64,000 bases of DNA from Rhizobium rhododendri (GCF_007000325.2 NZ_CP117267.1:2682501-2746500); one strand, 5' to 3'; numbered from the stretch's first letter, positions 1 through 8,404 are shown. Notes: generated by a model not told the origin, from the letters alone. A program made the numbers and translations.

Positions 1-200
1 CTGCCAGACCGGAAAGTATCGTCGAAGTCAGCGTCGTGAAGGCGGGCATCAGCCGGGCAGTCGGCATCATGAGCATGCGGCAGGCACTCGAACTTCCCGA
101 CATTCCGAACCTCATCTATTCCCACCCGGACCCGGCATTGGCCGCCGCCGGCGTAGAGGTAAGCCGCGAGGACCTCGAAGGCTTTCTCATTCATCACTGA
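1..200 (+). CDS. C-terminal end of an unrecognised protein (5' truncated by window edge)
   Basis: An open frame runs from the first full codon at position 3 to a TGA at 198-200 and encodes 65 residues ending GFLIHH. It contains a stretch reading SMRQALELPDIPNLIYSHPD, followed by an acidic/basic tail. The codon use is rhizobial (G/C at third positions), so it is very probably the end of a real gene that begins upstream of the window. I do not recognise the family and assign no function. It is separated from the next gene by about 115 bases of GC-rich spacer in which I see no clear terminator. Confidence 0.6.
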   Translation, partial: ARPESIVEVSVVKAGISRAVGIMSMRQALELPDIPNLIYSHPDPALAAAGVEVSREDLEGFLIHH

Positions 201-316
201 TGCGGACGGGATCCATGTGAGTGGTTGCTTCCCTGCCCCCGCCCGCCCGCACCGTTTGCATGTAACCGCCTGACATGCCAAACCGGCTGCAGAGATACCA
301 AGTGCAGGACGGACCG

Positions 317-1135
317 GTGAGCCAAAGGCAATCTCCGCAACGACATGACCGTGGCGGCAAAAATCGCGAGACAACGGACGGCAAAAGGGTGACGCTACCC
401 CGGGCACTTTCGAAGCTCGGCTATTGTTCGCGAACCCAGGCAGAAGCACTGATTTCCGAAGGCCGTGTCAGTGTCGACGGCGGCACCGTCACAGACACCG
501 CCGCCTGGGTCGATCTCGACCACACACAGATTGCCGTCGATGGAATCGCCGTGGTGGCAGAGACGAAAGTCTATCTCATGCTCAACAAGCCGCGCGGCCT
601 GGTGACCACGCGCCACGATCCCGAGGGCAGACCGACCGTCTATGATTGCCTGAAGACCTTCGACGTCCCGCATCTTTCACCGGTCGGCCGGCTCGACAAG
701 GCCAGCGAAGGGCTGCTGCTCTTTACCAACGATACTGTGCTGGCACAGGCGCTGCTCGACCCCATCACCCATGTCGCAAAAACCTACCATGTGCAGATCG
801 ACCAGCAGATGGACGAAACGCGGCTGGCGAGGATGATCTCCGGCGTCACCTCGGACGGTGAATGGCTGACGGCGAGCTCGGCAACGGTGCTGCGCCATGG
901 AGATCGCAATGCATGGATAGAGGTCGAACTGCGGCAGGGGCGCAACCGCCAGATCCGCCGGATGCTCGATGTTCTCGGCGTTGCCTGCCTGCGGCTGGTG
1001 CGCGTCAGTTTCGGGGATCTGCAACTCGGAGATCTTTCCAAGGGCAATGTGCGGGCGCTGACGGAGACGGAGGTCAGAGGGCTGAGGCAGGCAAGCGGCA
1101 TGGAAAAGCGCAGCGAACCCGGCCGGAGACGCTAG
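317..1135 (+). CDS. rRNA pseudouridine synthase, RsuA/RluB/RluE family
   Basis: Isomerises uridine to pseudouridine in ribosomal RNA. An S4 RNA-binding domain near the N-terminus (LPRALSKLGYCSRTQAEALI) is followed by the RsuA-family catalytic domain with the motif PVGRLDKASEGLLLFT, whose Asp is the catalytic residue, and a C-terminal RNRQIRRML motif typical of this branch. The frame is open from an ATG at 275, but no Shine-Dalgarno lies before that ATG, while AGGACGG precedes the GTG at 317; I therefore prefer 317, which still leaves a basic leader before the S4 domain. The next gene starts 3 bases after the stop, so the two are probably co-transcribed. The target nucleotide cannot be told from sequence. 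Confidence 0.88.
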   Translation: MSQRQSPQRHDRGGKNRETTDGKRVTLPRALSKLGYCSRTQAEALISEGRVSVDGGTVTDTAAWVDLDHTQIAVDGIAVVAETKVYLMLNKPRGLVTTRHDPEGRPTVYDCLKTFDVPHLSPVGRLDKASEGLLLFTNDTVLAQALLDPITHVAKTYHVQIDQQMDETRLARMISGVTSDGEWLTASSATVLRHGDRNAWIEVELRQGRNRQIRRMLDVLGVACLRLVRVSFGDLQLGDLSKGNVRALTETEVRGLRQASGMEKRSEPGRRR

Positions 1136-1138
1136 ACC

Positions 1139-1822
1139 ATGATGCAGCCCGAAGACTTCTGGCAGCAGATCGATCCGCCCGGCCCCGAGATCGCCGGGCC
1201 TTTCCACGACAGCTACAGCGCCGCTTTCGATGGCGGCCGGATCAGCCTTCCGATCCGCGTGCTTGCCGACGGGCGCCACGCACTGGCCTCGTTGATCATC
1301 AATCAGGCAAGCTTTGCCGTGCAGGATGCGTTGGCAAGGGTGCTCGCCGAGCGGATTTCCGGCTTTGCCATCGATGTCGTCGTCGGCCTGCCGACCCTCG
1401 GACTGACGCTCGCCTCCGCCGTCGCCCGCCAACTCGGCCACAGCAGGTATGTCCCGCTCGGGACGTCGCGAAAATTCTGGTACCGCGACGAATTTTCGGT
1501 GGATATGTCTTCTATCACCACGTCTGATCGGAAGCGCCTGTTCATAGACCCTCGCCTTCTGCCGTTGATCGAAGGCAAGCGCGTGGCCCTGGTCGACGAC
1601 GTCATCTCCAGCGGAACCTCGATCGCCGCCGGCCTCGAGCTGATGACCTTATGCGGCGTCGAACCGGTTGTGATTGGCGCGGCGATGCTGCAGTCGGAGC
1701 GCTGGCGGCAGCGTCTCGGCGCGCTCGATCGGAAATGGACAGAGCGGGTTGTCGGCGTCCTGGCGACGCCTCTCCTCGAGCCGGCAGACGGCGGCGGCTG
1801 GCAGCGGCCGGCCTCGTCCTGA
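1139..1822 (+). CDS. phosphoribosyltransferase-family protein
   Basis: A 227-residue protein of the type I phosphoribosyltransferase fold. The PRPP-binding signature is clear as VALVDDVISSGTS at about residue 150, preceded by a hydrophobic beta strand (VVVGLPTLGLTLA) that in the family forms the core sheet and a loop around YVPLGTSRKFW. The overall look is that of adenine/xanthine phosphoribosyltransferase relatives, so it may salvage a purine base, but the hood that fixes the base specificity is not diagnostic here. It begins 3 bases after the pseudouridine synthase stop, suggesting one transcript. Start could be either of two consecutive ATG codons (1139 or 1142). Confidence 0.8.
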   Translation: MMQPEDFWQQIDPPGPEIAGPFHDSYSAAFDGGRISLPIRVLADGRHALASLIINQASFAVQDALARVLAERISGFAIDVVVGLPTLGLTLASAVARQLGHSRYVPLGTSRKFWYRDEFSVDMSSITTSDRKRLFIDPRLLPLIEGKRVALVDDVISSGTSIAAGLELMTLCGVEPVVIGAAMLQSERWRQRLGALDRKWTERVVGVLATPLLEPADGGGWQRPASS

Positions 1823-1913
1823 GGCTGTCGTTCTGCCCGCAACGCAGCGATCGCGGTTGACATCGGCGACTGGCAATTTATGGATCGGCGGACAACGCGC
1901 ATCCTGAAACCGG

Positions 1914-2891
1914 ATGCCCAGCCGATTGGTGGTCCCCTTGCGCATCCTTTCAGAAGCCCATTTTCCTGAACTGCCGAACTATTATCGCGGCAAGGTGCGG
2001 GAAAACTACGACTTGCCCGACGGCAACCGCATCATCATCAGCACGGACCGGCTGAGTGCATTCGACCGTATCCTCACCTGCATTCCCTACAAAGGTCAGG
2101 TACTGACCGAGACAGCGCGCTACTGGTTCGAGGCGACCAAGGACATCTGCCCCAACCACGTTGTTGCCTATCCCGATCCGAACGTCGTCGTCGGCAAGCG
2201 GCTGGACATCCTCCCCGTCGAGATTGTTGTTCGCGGTTACTTGGCAGGCACCACGGGCACATCCATTCTGACGCTCTACAAGAAAGGCGAGCGAACCATG
2301 TATGGCACGACGCTGCCCGACGGCATGCGTGACAACCAGATCCTGCCGCAGCCGATCATCACACCCACCAGCAAGGAATTCGACGGCGGTCACGACGCGC
2401 CGCTGACGCCCACCGAAATTATCGAGGGCGGATTGCTGACCGAACTGCAGTGGAAGACGCTGTCAGAGTATGCCTTTGCGCTCTTTGCACGCGGCCAGCA
2501 GATGGCGCTGGAACGCGGTCTTATCCTGGTCGATACGAAATACGAGTTCGGGGTAGACGAGGCCGGCACCATCATTCTTGCCGACGAGATCCACACCCCG
2601 GACAGCAGCCGCTACTGGATTGCCGACAGCTATCAGGAAAGCTTCGAGAAGGGCAGCCGCCCGGCAAGCTTCGACAAGGACTTCGTCCGCAGCTGGGTCG
2701 CCGAGCGCTGCGACCCGTATCGGGACGAAATACCTCAAATTCCTCTGGAATTGGTGGAACAGACCTCAAAAGTCTACATCGCCGCCTACGAGGCAATAAC
2801 GGCTACACGCTTTGTCCCCGACAATCGTGGCGAGAGCCCGCTGGCACGGGTTCGCGCAAGCTTGGCCAGCTATTTTCCGAAATCAGCATGA
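1914..2891 (+). CDS. purC: phosphoribosylaminoimidazole-succinocarboxamide synthase (SAICAR synthase), long form
   Basis: Catalyses ATP-dependent ligation of aspartate to CAIR in purine synthesis. The family motifs are present in order: [12 protein letters not shown] near the N-terminus, [10 protein letters not shown], the signature [14 protein letters not shown], and [12 protein letters not shown] in the second half. At about 325 residues it is of the longer, yeast-like type rather than the roughly 240-residue form. Rhizobia commonly carry a second, short purC within a purS/Q/L cluster, so this may be a paralogue (family knowledge, not visible here). The ATG at 1914 has a poor ribosome site; TTG or GTG codons at 1926-1938 are alternatives. 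It sits alone, without other pur genes. Confidence 0.92.
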   Translation: MPSRLVVPLRILSEAHFPELPNYYRGKVRENYDLPDGNRIIISTDRLSAFDRILTCIPYKGQVLTETARYWFEATKDICPNHVVAYPDPNVVVGKRLDILPVEIVVRGYLAGTTGTSILTLYKKGERTMYGTTLPDGMRDNQILPQPIITPTSKEFDGGHDAPLTPTEIIEGGLLTELQWKTLSEYAFALFARGQQMALERGLILVDTKYEFGVDEAGTIILADEIHTPDSSRYWIADSYQESFEKGSRPASFDKDFVRSWVAERCDPYRDEIPQIPLELVEQTSKVYIAAYEAITATRFVPDNRGESPLARVRASLASYFPKSA

Positions 2892-3216
2892 ACGGTCTTG
2901 CAATTTTGCGACCGTTATTGTCCGAGCCAAATGGCAACGCGAGTCGACCCGAAACGGTCGCGGCGACCGACGGACAGGGTATGCTTTTTGCAACACTTGA
3001 AAAAATTCGTCCCTGCAAGACGCGGTTTCACACCTCTGTGTGATCAATCACGCCTCAGAATCTGGCAGAGGGGCTGTGATCTTGCAATCGCCGTTGCTAG
3101 ATTGTCGCGACTTTCGACTACCCGTTTGCGGACCGTGAATGTGTACGATATTGACACGGAGTTATGAAAACTTCGTTAACGCACTGATAGTAATTAGAAT
3201 TGTGGGAAATAAAGTG
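2892..3216. other. 325-base gap between purC and the efflux gene
   Basis: No convincing gene is seen. Just after the purC stop there is an inverted repeat AACGGTC (2891-2897) / GACCGTT (2910-2916), a weak terminator candidate without a T run. A TTGACA box at 3151-3156 lies about 60 bases before the efflux gene start and could be a -35 element, but the region 17-18 bases further on (GTTAAC) is a poor -10, so the promoter is not settled. The last 100 bases are AT-rich relative to the surroundings. Confidence 0.4.
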
Positions 3217-4650
3217 ATGGTTTCCATTCGTACAGCTGCTCCTGCCCTGCTGCTTATCCTGGCAGGTTGCGTCAGCGGCCCAGATCATAAGCCGCCGGTG
3301 ATGCCTCTTCCGGCGAAATTCTCGGAAGGCGGCACGAAGTCGAACGATGACGTTTCGAGCCGCAAGTGGTGGATGGACTACCATGACACCAAGCTCAACG
3401 GCCTCGTCAACATAGGCCTCGCCCAGAACGTTTCCATCCTGTCGTCGCTCGAAGCCACGGTCGCTTATGAAGGCGACGTCACGGTTGCCGGCGCAGGGGG
3501 TCTCCCCAGCTTGACAGGCACTGCGGCGCAGACGGTGAGCGGCCAGAAGGGCAAGCTCCGTACCGAGCAGGCGACGCAGCACACCAGCAGCGGCGAATTG
3601 ACGGCCTCCTGGCTTCTCGACCTGTTCGGACAATATCGTCGTGCCCGCGAAGGCGCACTCGATACGCTCGATGCAGCCTATGCCACCGTCGATGTGACCC
3701 GTCTGGCCTATCTGCAGGATCTGGTGACCAGCTACATCACGGCCCGCTACTATCAGGCGCTGATCGGCGTCGCCAACGAGAACCTCAAGTCCCGCCGCGA
3801 AACGCTCGAACTGACGAAGTTCCAGCTGCAGGCCGGCGCCGCATCACGTCTGGACGTCGTTCAAGCCGAGGGCCTCGTCAACTCGTCGCTCGCGGAGCTG
3901 CCGCCGAACGAAATCGCCTTCCGCAAGCAGGTGCATCACATTGCTACCCTGCTGAACGTCCCTTCGGCCACCGTCATTGCCGAAATGCAGTCGTCGACCG
4001 GACAGCCTGTCTTCCGTGGCAATGTTACAACAGGCGTTCCGGCCGATCTCGTCCGCAACCGTCCCGATATCCGCAAGGCCGAACGTCAGCTGGCAGCAGC
4101 TACAGCCCAAATCGGCGTTGCCGAAGCGCAGCTCTATCCGAGCATTTCGCTGAGCGGTTCGATCTCGCCTTCCTACATCAAATCCGGCGGCACGAAGGGT
4201 GGCCTCACCACCTGGTCATTCGGCCCGACGCTCAACCTGCCGATCTTCGACGGCGGCCTGTTGCGCGCCAATGTCAAGATCGCCGAATCGAACGCCCGTG
4301 CAGCCTACCTCTCCTGGAAGTCCACGGTCTTGTCGGCTGTCGAGGATGTCGAGAACGCGCTTTCGGCCGTTACCCGCGATGCACAGACGATCTCGGCGCT
4401 CCGTGCGCAGGTCAAATCCTACCGCGAAGCGCTGCAGCTTTCGACTGCCAGCTACAAGGATGGCGCATCGTCGCTGCTCGACGTCATCACTGCGCAGCTT
4501 CAGGTCACATCCGCACAGGAAAGCCTTGCAGCTGCCGTGCAGACCAGTGCAGCCGACTATGTGTCGCTGAACGTTGCGATCGGTGCAGGCTATGTCCCAG
4601 CCAGCCCGGACAAGGTCACCCCGGTAACCCTGGCCTCGAAGAAGATGTAA
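3217..4650 (+). CDS. outer-membrane efflux lipoprotein, NodT/TolC-like (RND outer membrane factor)
   Basis: Encodes an outer-membrane channel of the kind that works with RND or MFS exporters and a periplasmic adaptor. A lipoprotein signal peptide ends in the lipobox LAGC with the acylated Cys at residue 18. Then come two OEP repeats, the family's long-helix segments rich in Ala/Gln, including the well conserved VRNRPDIRKAERQLAAATAQIGVAEAQLYP. Length about 477 residues fits the NodT family. A GTG (3214) directly precedes the chosen ATG; GGGAAA lies 8-11 bases upstream. No pump or adaptor gene is adjacent, so the partner must be elsewhere. A strong terminator follows. Confidence 0.9.
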   Translation: MVSIRTAAPALLLILAGCVSGPDHKPPVMPLPAKFSEGGTKSNDDVSSRKWWMDYHDTKLNGLVNIGLAQNVSILSSLEATVAYEGDVTVAGAGGLPSLTGTAAQTVSGQKGKLRTEQATQHTSSGELTASWLLDLFGQYRRAREGALDTLDAAYATVDVTRLAYLQDLVTSYITARYYQALIGVANENLKSRRETLELTKFQLQAGAASRLDVVQAEGLVNSSLAELPPNEIAFRKQVHHIATLLNVPSATVIAEMQSSTGQPVFRGNVTTGVPADLVRNRPDIRKAERQLAAATAQIGVAEAQLYPSISLSGSISPSYIKSGGTKGGLTTWSFGPTLNLPIFDGGLLRANVKIAESNARAAYLSWKSTVLSAVEDVENALSAVTRDAQTISALRAQVKSYREALQLSTASYKDGASSLLDVITAQLQVTSAQESLAAAVQTSAADYVSLNVAIGAGYVPASPDKVTPVTLASKKM

Positions 4651-4696
4651 GCTTCTACCAGGGCGTCGCCGCCTAACCCTTTTATACACATTGAAC

Positions 4697-4729
4697 CCGC
4701 CGCAGCACCGCCTGCGGCGGTTTCGTTTT
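4697..4729 (+). terminator. intrinsic terminator of the efflux gene
   Basis: A perfect 9-bp stem CCGCCGCAG (4697-4705) / CTGCGGCGG (4712-4720) with a 6-base loop is followed by TTTCGTTTT, 47 bases after the efflux-gene stop. Confidence 0.85.
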
Positions 4730-4798
4730 GGGGGAGGCAATTCAGGGGTTGGATTGTCGGGACAATATAGCGGGATACGACATGCACCAAAACGACAA

Positions 4799-4822
4799 AA
4801 AGGCCGGAACGATCCGGCCTTT
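4799..4822. terminator. second hairpin, probable bidirectional terminator
   Basis: A perfect 10-bp stem AAAGGCCGGA / TCCGGCCTTT with the tetraloop ACGA. The upper strand has a short T run (TTTCG); on the lower strand the stem is followed by TTTTTGTCGTTTT, so it would terminate best leftward, although no leftward gene precedes it. Confidence 0.7.
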
Positions 4823-4901
4823 CGTCACCTGCTTCGAAACAATGCCAGTACATCCGTGGTCAAAGCGAAAGCAGATTTGCACACAGTCTGGGCGCGATAG
4901 G

Positions 4902-4917
4902 TTAACAAAAGGTTAAC
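4902..4917 (+). promoter_or_regulatory. CtrA-type binding site TTAA-N7-TTAAC
   Basis: TTAA at 4902-4905 and TTAAC at 4913-4917 are separated by exactly seven bases, the full consensus known for the cell-cycle regulator CtrA in Caulobacter and rhizobia. It lies about 205 bases before the start of the SH3b gene and after two terminators, so it is in a promoter region rather than a coding one. The rest of the 4651-5121 gap holds no gene that I can support. Confidence 0.5.
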
Positions 4918-5121
4918 GCTGTCCCGCCGCTGCCGCTAGGAGCGTTGCTCCCCGGGCTTTTTCGTCGCTATGTGGCTTCAGAATAAATGGTTTGGCAGGG
5001 GGCGCATTTCAAGATGGTAGTGCCATTCAGCGTTCAAGTTACGTTCATGCATCTATTCTTACAAGACGAGAGAAAGCAGCCCCTCGAATCATTGCTGCAA
5101 GACGTCCCACGGAGGAGACAC

Positions 5122-6105
5122 ATGAGGAAACTACTTCTGGCCACCGCAGCCCTGGGCAGCGTGTTGGCCTTGCCGGCGATCGCCGAGGCTGCCTCGGGCT
5201 TCTCGACGGCGAACGTCAACATGCGTTCCGGACCGAGTACTGCCTATCCGGCTGTCACGCTCATCCCGATCGGCGCTCCACTCAGGATAAACGGCTGCCT
5301 TGCAGACCTTCCCTGGTGCGACGTCTCGTTTGACGGCGGTCGCGGTTGGGTCGCAGGTCGTTACGTTCAGGCGGTATACCAGCAGCGGCGTATCTATGTC
5401 GGTCCGCAGTATTACCGTCCGCTCGGCATCCCGACAATCACCTTCGATCTCGACAACTACTGGGACCGCAACTATCGCGGCCGGGATTTCTACCGCGACC
5501 GTGATCGCTGGGCGCAGGGTCCGGACTGGCAGCGCAATGGCGGCCAGCCGATCTATCGCCGGCCACCACCGCCGCCGGTTTACGATCCGCAGGACGAAGA
5601 CCAGGGTAACTGGCAGAGGCGCCACCAGCGCCAGCCGGACTACGGCGACAATTACCAGAGCGATGACAACCCGCCACCCCGCCACCGTCCGCGTTATGGC
5701 GACGGCGACGGCGACGCTGGTCAGCGCTATGGCGACCCCGACCAGGGCAACTTCGACGGCGACAACAACCAGCCGCCGCGCAGGCGCCAGCAGCAGGATC
5801 AGCAAGATCAGCAGCAACCCCAGCAGCAGCAACGGCCGCAGCGCGACCAGCCTCCCCAGGGCCAGCCGCCGCGTCAGCAGCCTCCACAGGCCCAGCCACA
5901 GCCGCCGCAGCCTCAGCCTCCGCAGCAGCCTGCTCCGCCGCCGCCGCGTGCTCAGCCCGAGGCCCCTCGTCCGCAACCACAGCCGCAGGCTCAGCAGCCG
6001 GGCAGGAGCGAGCCGCCGCGCGTCATTCGTCGTAATGATGGTCAGGTCATAGTGTGCCCGGACGCCGGCCCTGCCTGCAACGAGCCGCACTCGTCGCACA
6101 ATTGA
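5122..6105 (+). CDS. exported SH3b-domain protein with Pro/Gln-rich tail
   Basis: The start is fixed by a strong ribosome site (GGAGGAGA) 5 bases before the ATG. A signal peptide of about 23 residues ends at AIAEA-AS. A bacterial SH3 domain follows at about residues 27-85 with the typical NVNMRSGPSTAYP start and the closing GRGWVAGRYV. Residues 95-140 are rich in Tyr, Arg and Asp, and from about 190 onward the chain is dominated by Pro, Gln and Arg, so it is probably disordered. Family members bind cell-wall material, which suggests an envelope role; this is inference. Downstream at 6118-6142 a 7-bp inverted repeat (CAGGAGG/CCTCCTG) may act as a weak terminator. A CtrA-type box lies upstream. 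Confidence 0.8.
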   Translation: MRKLLLATAALGSVLALPAIAEAASGFSTANVNMRSGPSTAYPAVTLIPIGAPLRINGCLADLPWCDVSFDGGRGWVAGRYVQAVYQQRRIYVGPQYYRPLGIPTITFDLDNYWDRNYRGRDFYRDRDRWAQGPDWQRNGGQPIYRRPPPPPVYDPQDEDQGNWQRRHQRQPDYGDNYQSDDNPPPRHRPRYGDGDGDAGQRYGDPDQGNFDGDNNQPPRRRQQQDQQDQQQPQQQQRPQRDQPPQGQPPRQQPPQAQPQPPQPQPPQQPAPPPPRAQPEAPRPQPQPQAQQPGRSEPPRVIRRNDGQVIVCPDAGPACNEPHSSHN

Positions 6106-6181
6106 GCATTGAAGATGCAGGAGGTCTCTCTGAGTCCTCCTGTCCTACCTGACCCGCAGGGCGCGTCAGCTTGCGACCGTT

Positions 6182-6424
6182 TTAGTGAGTTGTCAGGTCT
6201 GCTTCGCGCGTTGCCGACATGAAGATCTCACGAGCTTCCTCGGCTGACCGCCGGCCTGCTATCGCAGCACGGCAGACGCTGCGCGCAGCCACATAAAGAG
6301 GCCCGCGCCGATCAGGCCACATGTCCATCAGGCAGTGCAACGCATCGGATGGACCACTGATCACCCGGGCGTCATCCTGGCTGAAACCCACCTCTACCGG
6401 ATTGCTCCATTTAACGTGTCGCAT
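6182..6424 (-). CDS. DUF982 family small protein
   Basis: An 80-residue protein matching the DUF982 pattern, a family almost confined to Rhizobiales: it opens with VKWSNPVEV, has ISGPSDALHCLMDMWP in the middle and a closing CRAAIAGRRSAEEAREIF. Function unknown. The start at 6424 is supported by AGGAGGAGA about 10 bases upstream. An upstream in-frame ATG at 6460 is possible, but it lies within a perfect 8-bp hairpin (GCGTCATC 6454-6461 / GATGACGC 6468-6475) in the leader. Cytoplasmic by composition, no signal peptide. Confidence 0.75.
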   Translation of the reverse strand: MRHVKWSNPVEVGFSQDDARVISGPSDALHCLMDMWPDRRGPLYVAARSVCRAAIAGRRSAEEAREIFMSATREADLTTH

Positions 6425-6597
6425 GAGCCTGTCTCCTCCTGACCTATGCTTGAGCGTCATCCTCCTCGATGACGCGCAAATGACATTGTCCATTAGTCCC
6501 GATAAAAACACAACCGGTGAAATACGGGGGAGCCGGGCAGCAACGCTTGGTCATCCGAAGGACCAGATGGCAAAGATGTGCGGCTGAAATGCTGGCC

Positions 6598-6909
6598 TTA
6601 GAAATTGCCTCTTGCGCCATCGGCGGTCAGCATCTTGAAGTTGGTTCCATCTGTCAGGATCTTGGCGCAACCGGTGCTGCCATTTGGCGACCGGATGCAA
6701 ATGCTACCGTTCGACACCTTGTAGCCCTTGCTGCTGCCTTCCTTGTAGGTGAAGCCGTTGGCATTTGTCTTGCCTGCAGCGTTAGGACCGAGGTGCTTGA
6801 CGATTTCAGCTTTGGTTGCCGAACGAAGCTCGGCGGAATATGCCGGTGCTGAGAGGGCGCACAGGGACAAGGAACCTGCGACGAACAGGTTGGCAATTTT
6901 CACGATCAT
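6598..6909 (-). CDS. small exported protein of unknown function
   Basis: 103 residues. The N-terminus (MIVKIANLFVAGSLSLCALSAPAYSA-E) is a clear Sec signal peptide cleaved near residue 25. The mature part is about 78 residues, polar, with two Cys residues (ICIRSPNGSTGCAKI) that could form one disulfide, and repeated Lys/Gly/Ser segments. The start at 6909 is preceded by AAGAGG at a spacing of about 10; the open frame extends to 6948 but that part has no ribosome site. I do not recognise the family. Confidence 0.65.
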   Translation of the reverse strand: MIVKIANLFVAGSLSLCALSAPAYSAELRSATKAEIVKHLGPNAAGKTNANGFTYKEGSSKGYKVSNGSICIRSPNGSTGCAKILTDGTNFKMLTADGARGNF

Positions 6910-7086
6910 GGTGACATAGACCTCTTGGGGAGCAGGACGGTGCTGCAACGGCGGTAGTCCAAACAGGACGCCAACTCATGCCGAAAATACAGAGGGGCGT
7001 GAGATGTGCAATGCAGTTGTTGATTTTTGCAGTGCAACAATTGTTTCCGGGCCCTTGGGGCCAGCACGATTGCTGTCCAGACGTGG

Positions 7087-7112
7087 GTCGGGCGGCGCGT
7101 GCGCCGCCCGAC
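7087..7112. terminator. strong GC hairpin, possible terminator of the Pro-rich gene
   Basis: A perfect 11-bp stem GTCGGGCGGCG / CGCCGCCCGAC with loop CGTG lies 28 bases beyond the stop of the leftward gene ending at 7140. There is no T run on either side, so termination is uncertain; it could instead stabilise the 3' end of the transcript. Confidence 0.5.
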
Positions 7113-7139
7113 GAATAGGCTAATTTTATCGATCGACAG

Positions 7140-7328
7140 TCAGATCGCGGCATCCGGCGTGGGCCGGATTGTTGCAGCGACGGGATCGTTCGGGTTCAGG
7201 TCGTCTTCCGGCTGGATAATCGGTGGCACGGCCGGCTTTTCCTGCGTCCGGTCGGGGATACCCGGCGTAAACGTAGGACCCCGTGGCGTCTCGGCGTCTG
7301 GCTGCGGAAGAGGATCGCGATTAAGCAT
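7140..7328 (-). CDS. small Pro-rich acidic protein of unknown function
   Basis: 62 residues, beginning MLNRDPLPQPDAE, with about a quarter Pro and several Asp/Glu, no signal peptide and no hydrophobic segment; likely unstructured. The ATG at 7328 has an excellent AAGGAGA 5 bases upstream, which is the main reason to accept it as a gene. The family is not one I can name. It stands alone between two leftward genes, each with its own hairpin. Confidence 0.6.
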   Translation of the reverse strand: MLNRDPLPQPDAETPRGPTFTPGIPDRTQEKPAVPPIIQPEDDLNPNDPVAATIRPTPDAAI

Positions 7329-7429
7329 GGATTTCTCCTTCATCAATTAGCGGCACCTGGACTAACGACACCGCCCGCCATTCGTTCCGCCTTGTATAAG
7401 GAATCTGGAATGAGCCTGCGCATAACGAG

Positions 7430-7453
7430 AAAAGAGCCCCGAAGGGCTCTTTT
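7430..7453 (-). terminator. terminator of the Arg/His-rich gene
   Basis: Perfect 10-bp stem AAAAGAGCCC / GGGCTCTTTT with loop CGAA, 8 bases beyond the stop of the leftward gene ending at 7462; on the lower strand the T run is TTTTCTCGTT. Confidence 0.8.
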
Positions 7454-7461
7454 CAGACTTG

Positions 7462-7758
7462 TTACAGGCGGATGATGACGCCGTTGCGGCGATGATGGCG
7501 ATGCCATTCGCGACGGTTGTGGTAGCCGCGATCACGACGCCACTCTCCGCGACCATGGCGGAATTCACGACGATCGTGACGCCAGCTCCGGCGCTCATGG
7601 CGATTGTGGCGCCAGCGTTCGTCGCGGACCTGCACCACGTCGGACGACTGTGTGATCTGGACTGGGGCCAGCGGAGCGGCAGCTACCGGAGCGGATACGG
7701 CAAACAGCGAACCTATCGCCATGGACGCAGTCAGAAACGCTGTGGCAAAAATCTTCAT
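7462..7758 (-). CDS. exported Arg/His-rich small protein
   Basis: 98 residues. A Sec signal peptide (MKIFATAFLTASMAIGSLFAVSAPVAAA) is followed by a mature part of about 70 residues in which Arg and His dominate: repeated RRSWRHDRREFRHGR-type stretches with regularly spaced Trp. The many His residues could bind metal, and the strong positive charge could bind cell-wall or nucleic acid polymers; neither is demonstrated. GAGGGATCG precedes the ATG at 7758. A perfect terminator follows. Similar short basic exported proteins are common in rhizobia but uncharacterised. Confidence 0.7.
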   Translation of the reverse strand: MKIFATAFLTASMAIGSLFAVSAPVAAAPLAPVQITQSSDVVQVRDERWRHNRHERRSWRHDRREFRHGRGEWRRDRGYHNRREWHRHHRRNGVIIRL

Positions 7759-7929
7759 AATCGATCCCTCATTGAACAAAAAATATGCAGTCGCTTACCA
7801 AATGCGCGAGCAGCATTTGTGTTCCACAAGGAAGAGATGAAGTATCAGGTTTCGGAGATACGAATGCATGCACGGGTGGAAGCTATAAGGTACCGCAAAG
7901 ATGTCTGCACCCTGCAGCGCCAGTGAAAA

Positions 7930-8058
7930 CTACAAACCGATCCGCATCCCGACGACGAGAATGGGGAGTGCCGCGATCATGCAGGTTATTGCCAGAGCCG
8001 CAGCAAACTTGTGCAGTTGCGCCCGCCTCGCCTTACGCTCGTCCCACTCGATACTCAT
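7930..8058 (-). CDS. possible 42-residue single-pass membrane protein
   Basis: Reads MSIEWDERKARRAQLHKFAA at the N-terminus, followed by one hydrophobic segment (about residues 19-38, ALAITCMIAALPILVVG) and a short Arg-Ile-Gly-Leu end. The charged N-terminus before the helix suggests an N-in orientation. The ATG at 8058 is preceded by GAGGGGG at a suitable distance. Too short for a family call; support is the ribosome site plus the clear membrane segment. Confidence 0.45.
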   Translation of the reverse strand: MSIEWDERKARRAQLHKFAAALAITCMIAALPILVVGMRIGL

Positions 8059-8404
8059 CGACCGCCCCCTCGGCTCCATAGAATGCAAATGAAACATCGA
8101 ACATGCAGGAAGTCGAGTGGGGCCACGCTCAAAGATATTGACTCTCCGACACAGAACGGGAGCGTTCATTGCGCGGAGAGGTAGAGGCCCAAATGAAGAG
8201 AGGATTTCGGCTTGCCTATCAAATAGCACACATCCGACCACAAACTGTTGATCGGGATATGGAAAACCCGTGCCGCCTTTAACATCCCCTTAAATCGCCG
8301 CATTTAAAGTTCAACCGACAGCTGGGTCGTGGGGCACCTTTTTGCAGGGACTTTGCCTGTCGGCCCGCGTGCAGCATCATCACCGAAGGGTTGACCGGTC
8401 CGCA
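8059..8404. other. 346-base gap before the penicillin-binding protein gene
   Basis: No gene is supported. It contains a near-palindromic AT-rich site (TTAAAT at 8290-8295 and ATTTAAAG at 8302-8309) about 100 bases before the start of the next gene, which may be part of its promoter region, but no clear -35/-10 pair can be picked. Several short frames are present without ribosome sites. Confidence 0.3.

Noticed and set aside
8290..8309. Pair of TTAA sites before the penicillin-binding protein gene
   Set aside because: Spacing is ten bases, not the seven needed for a CtrA box.
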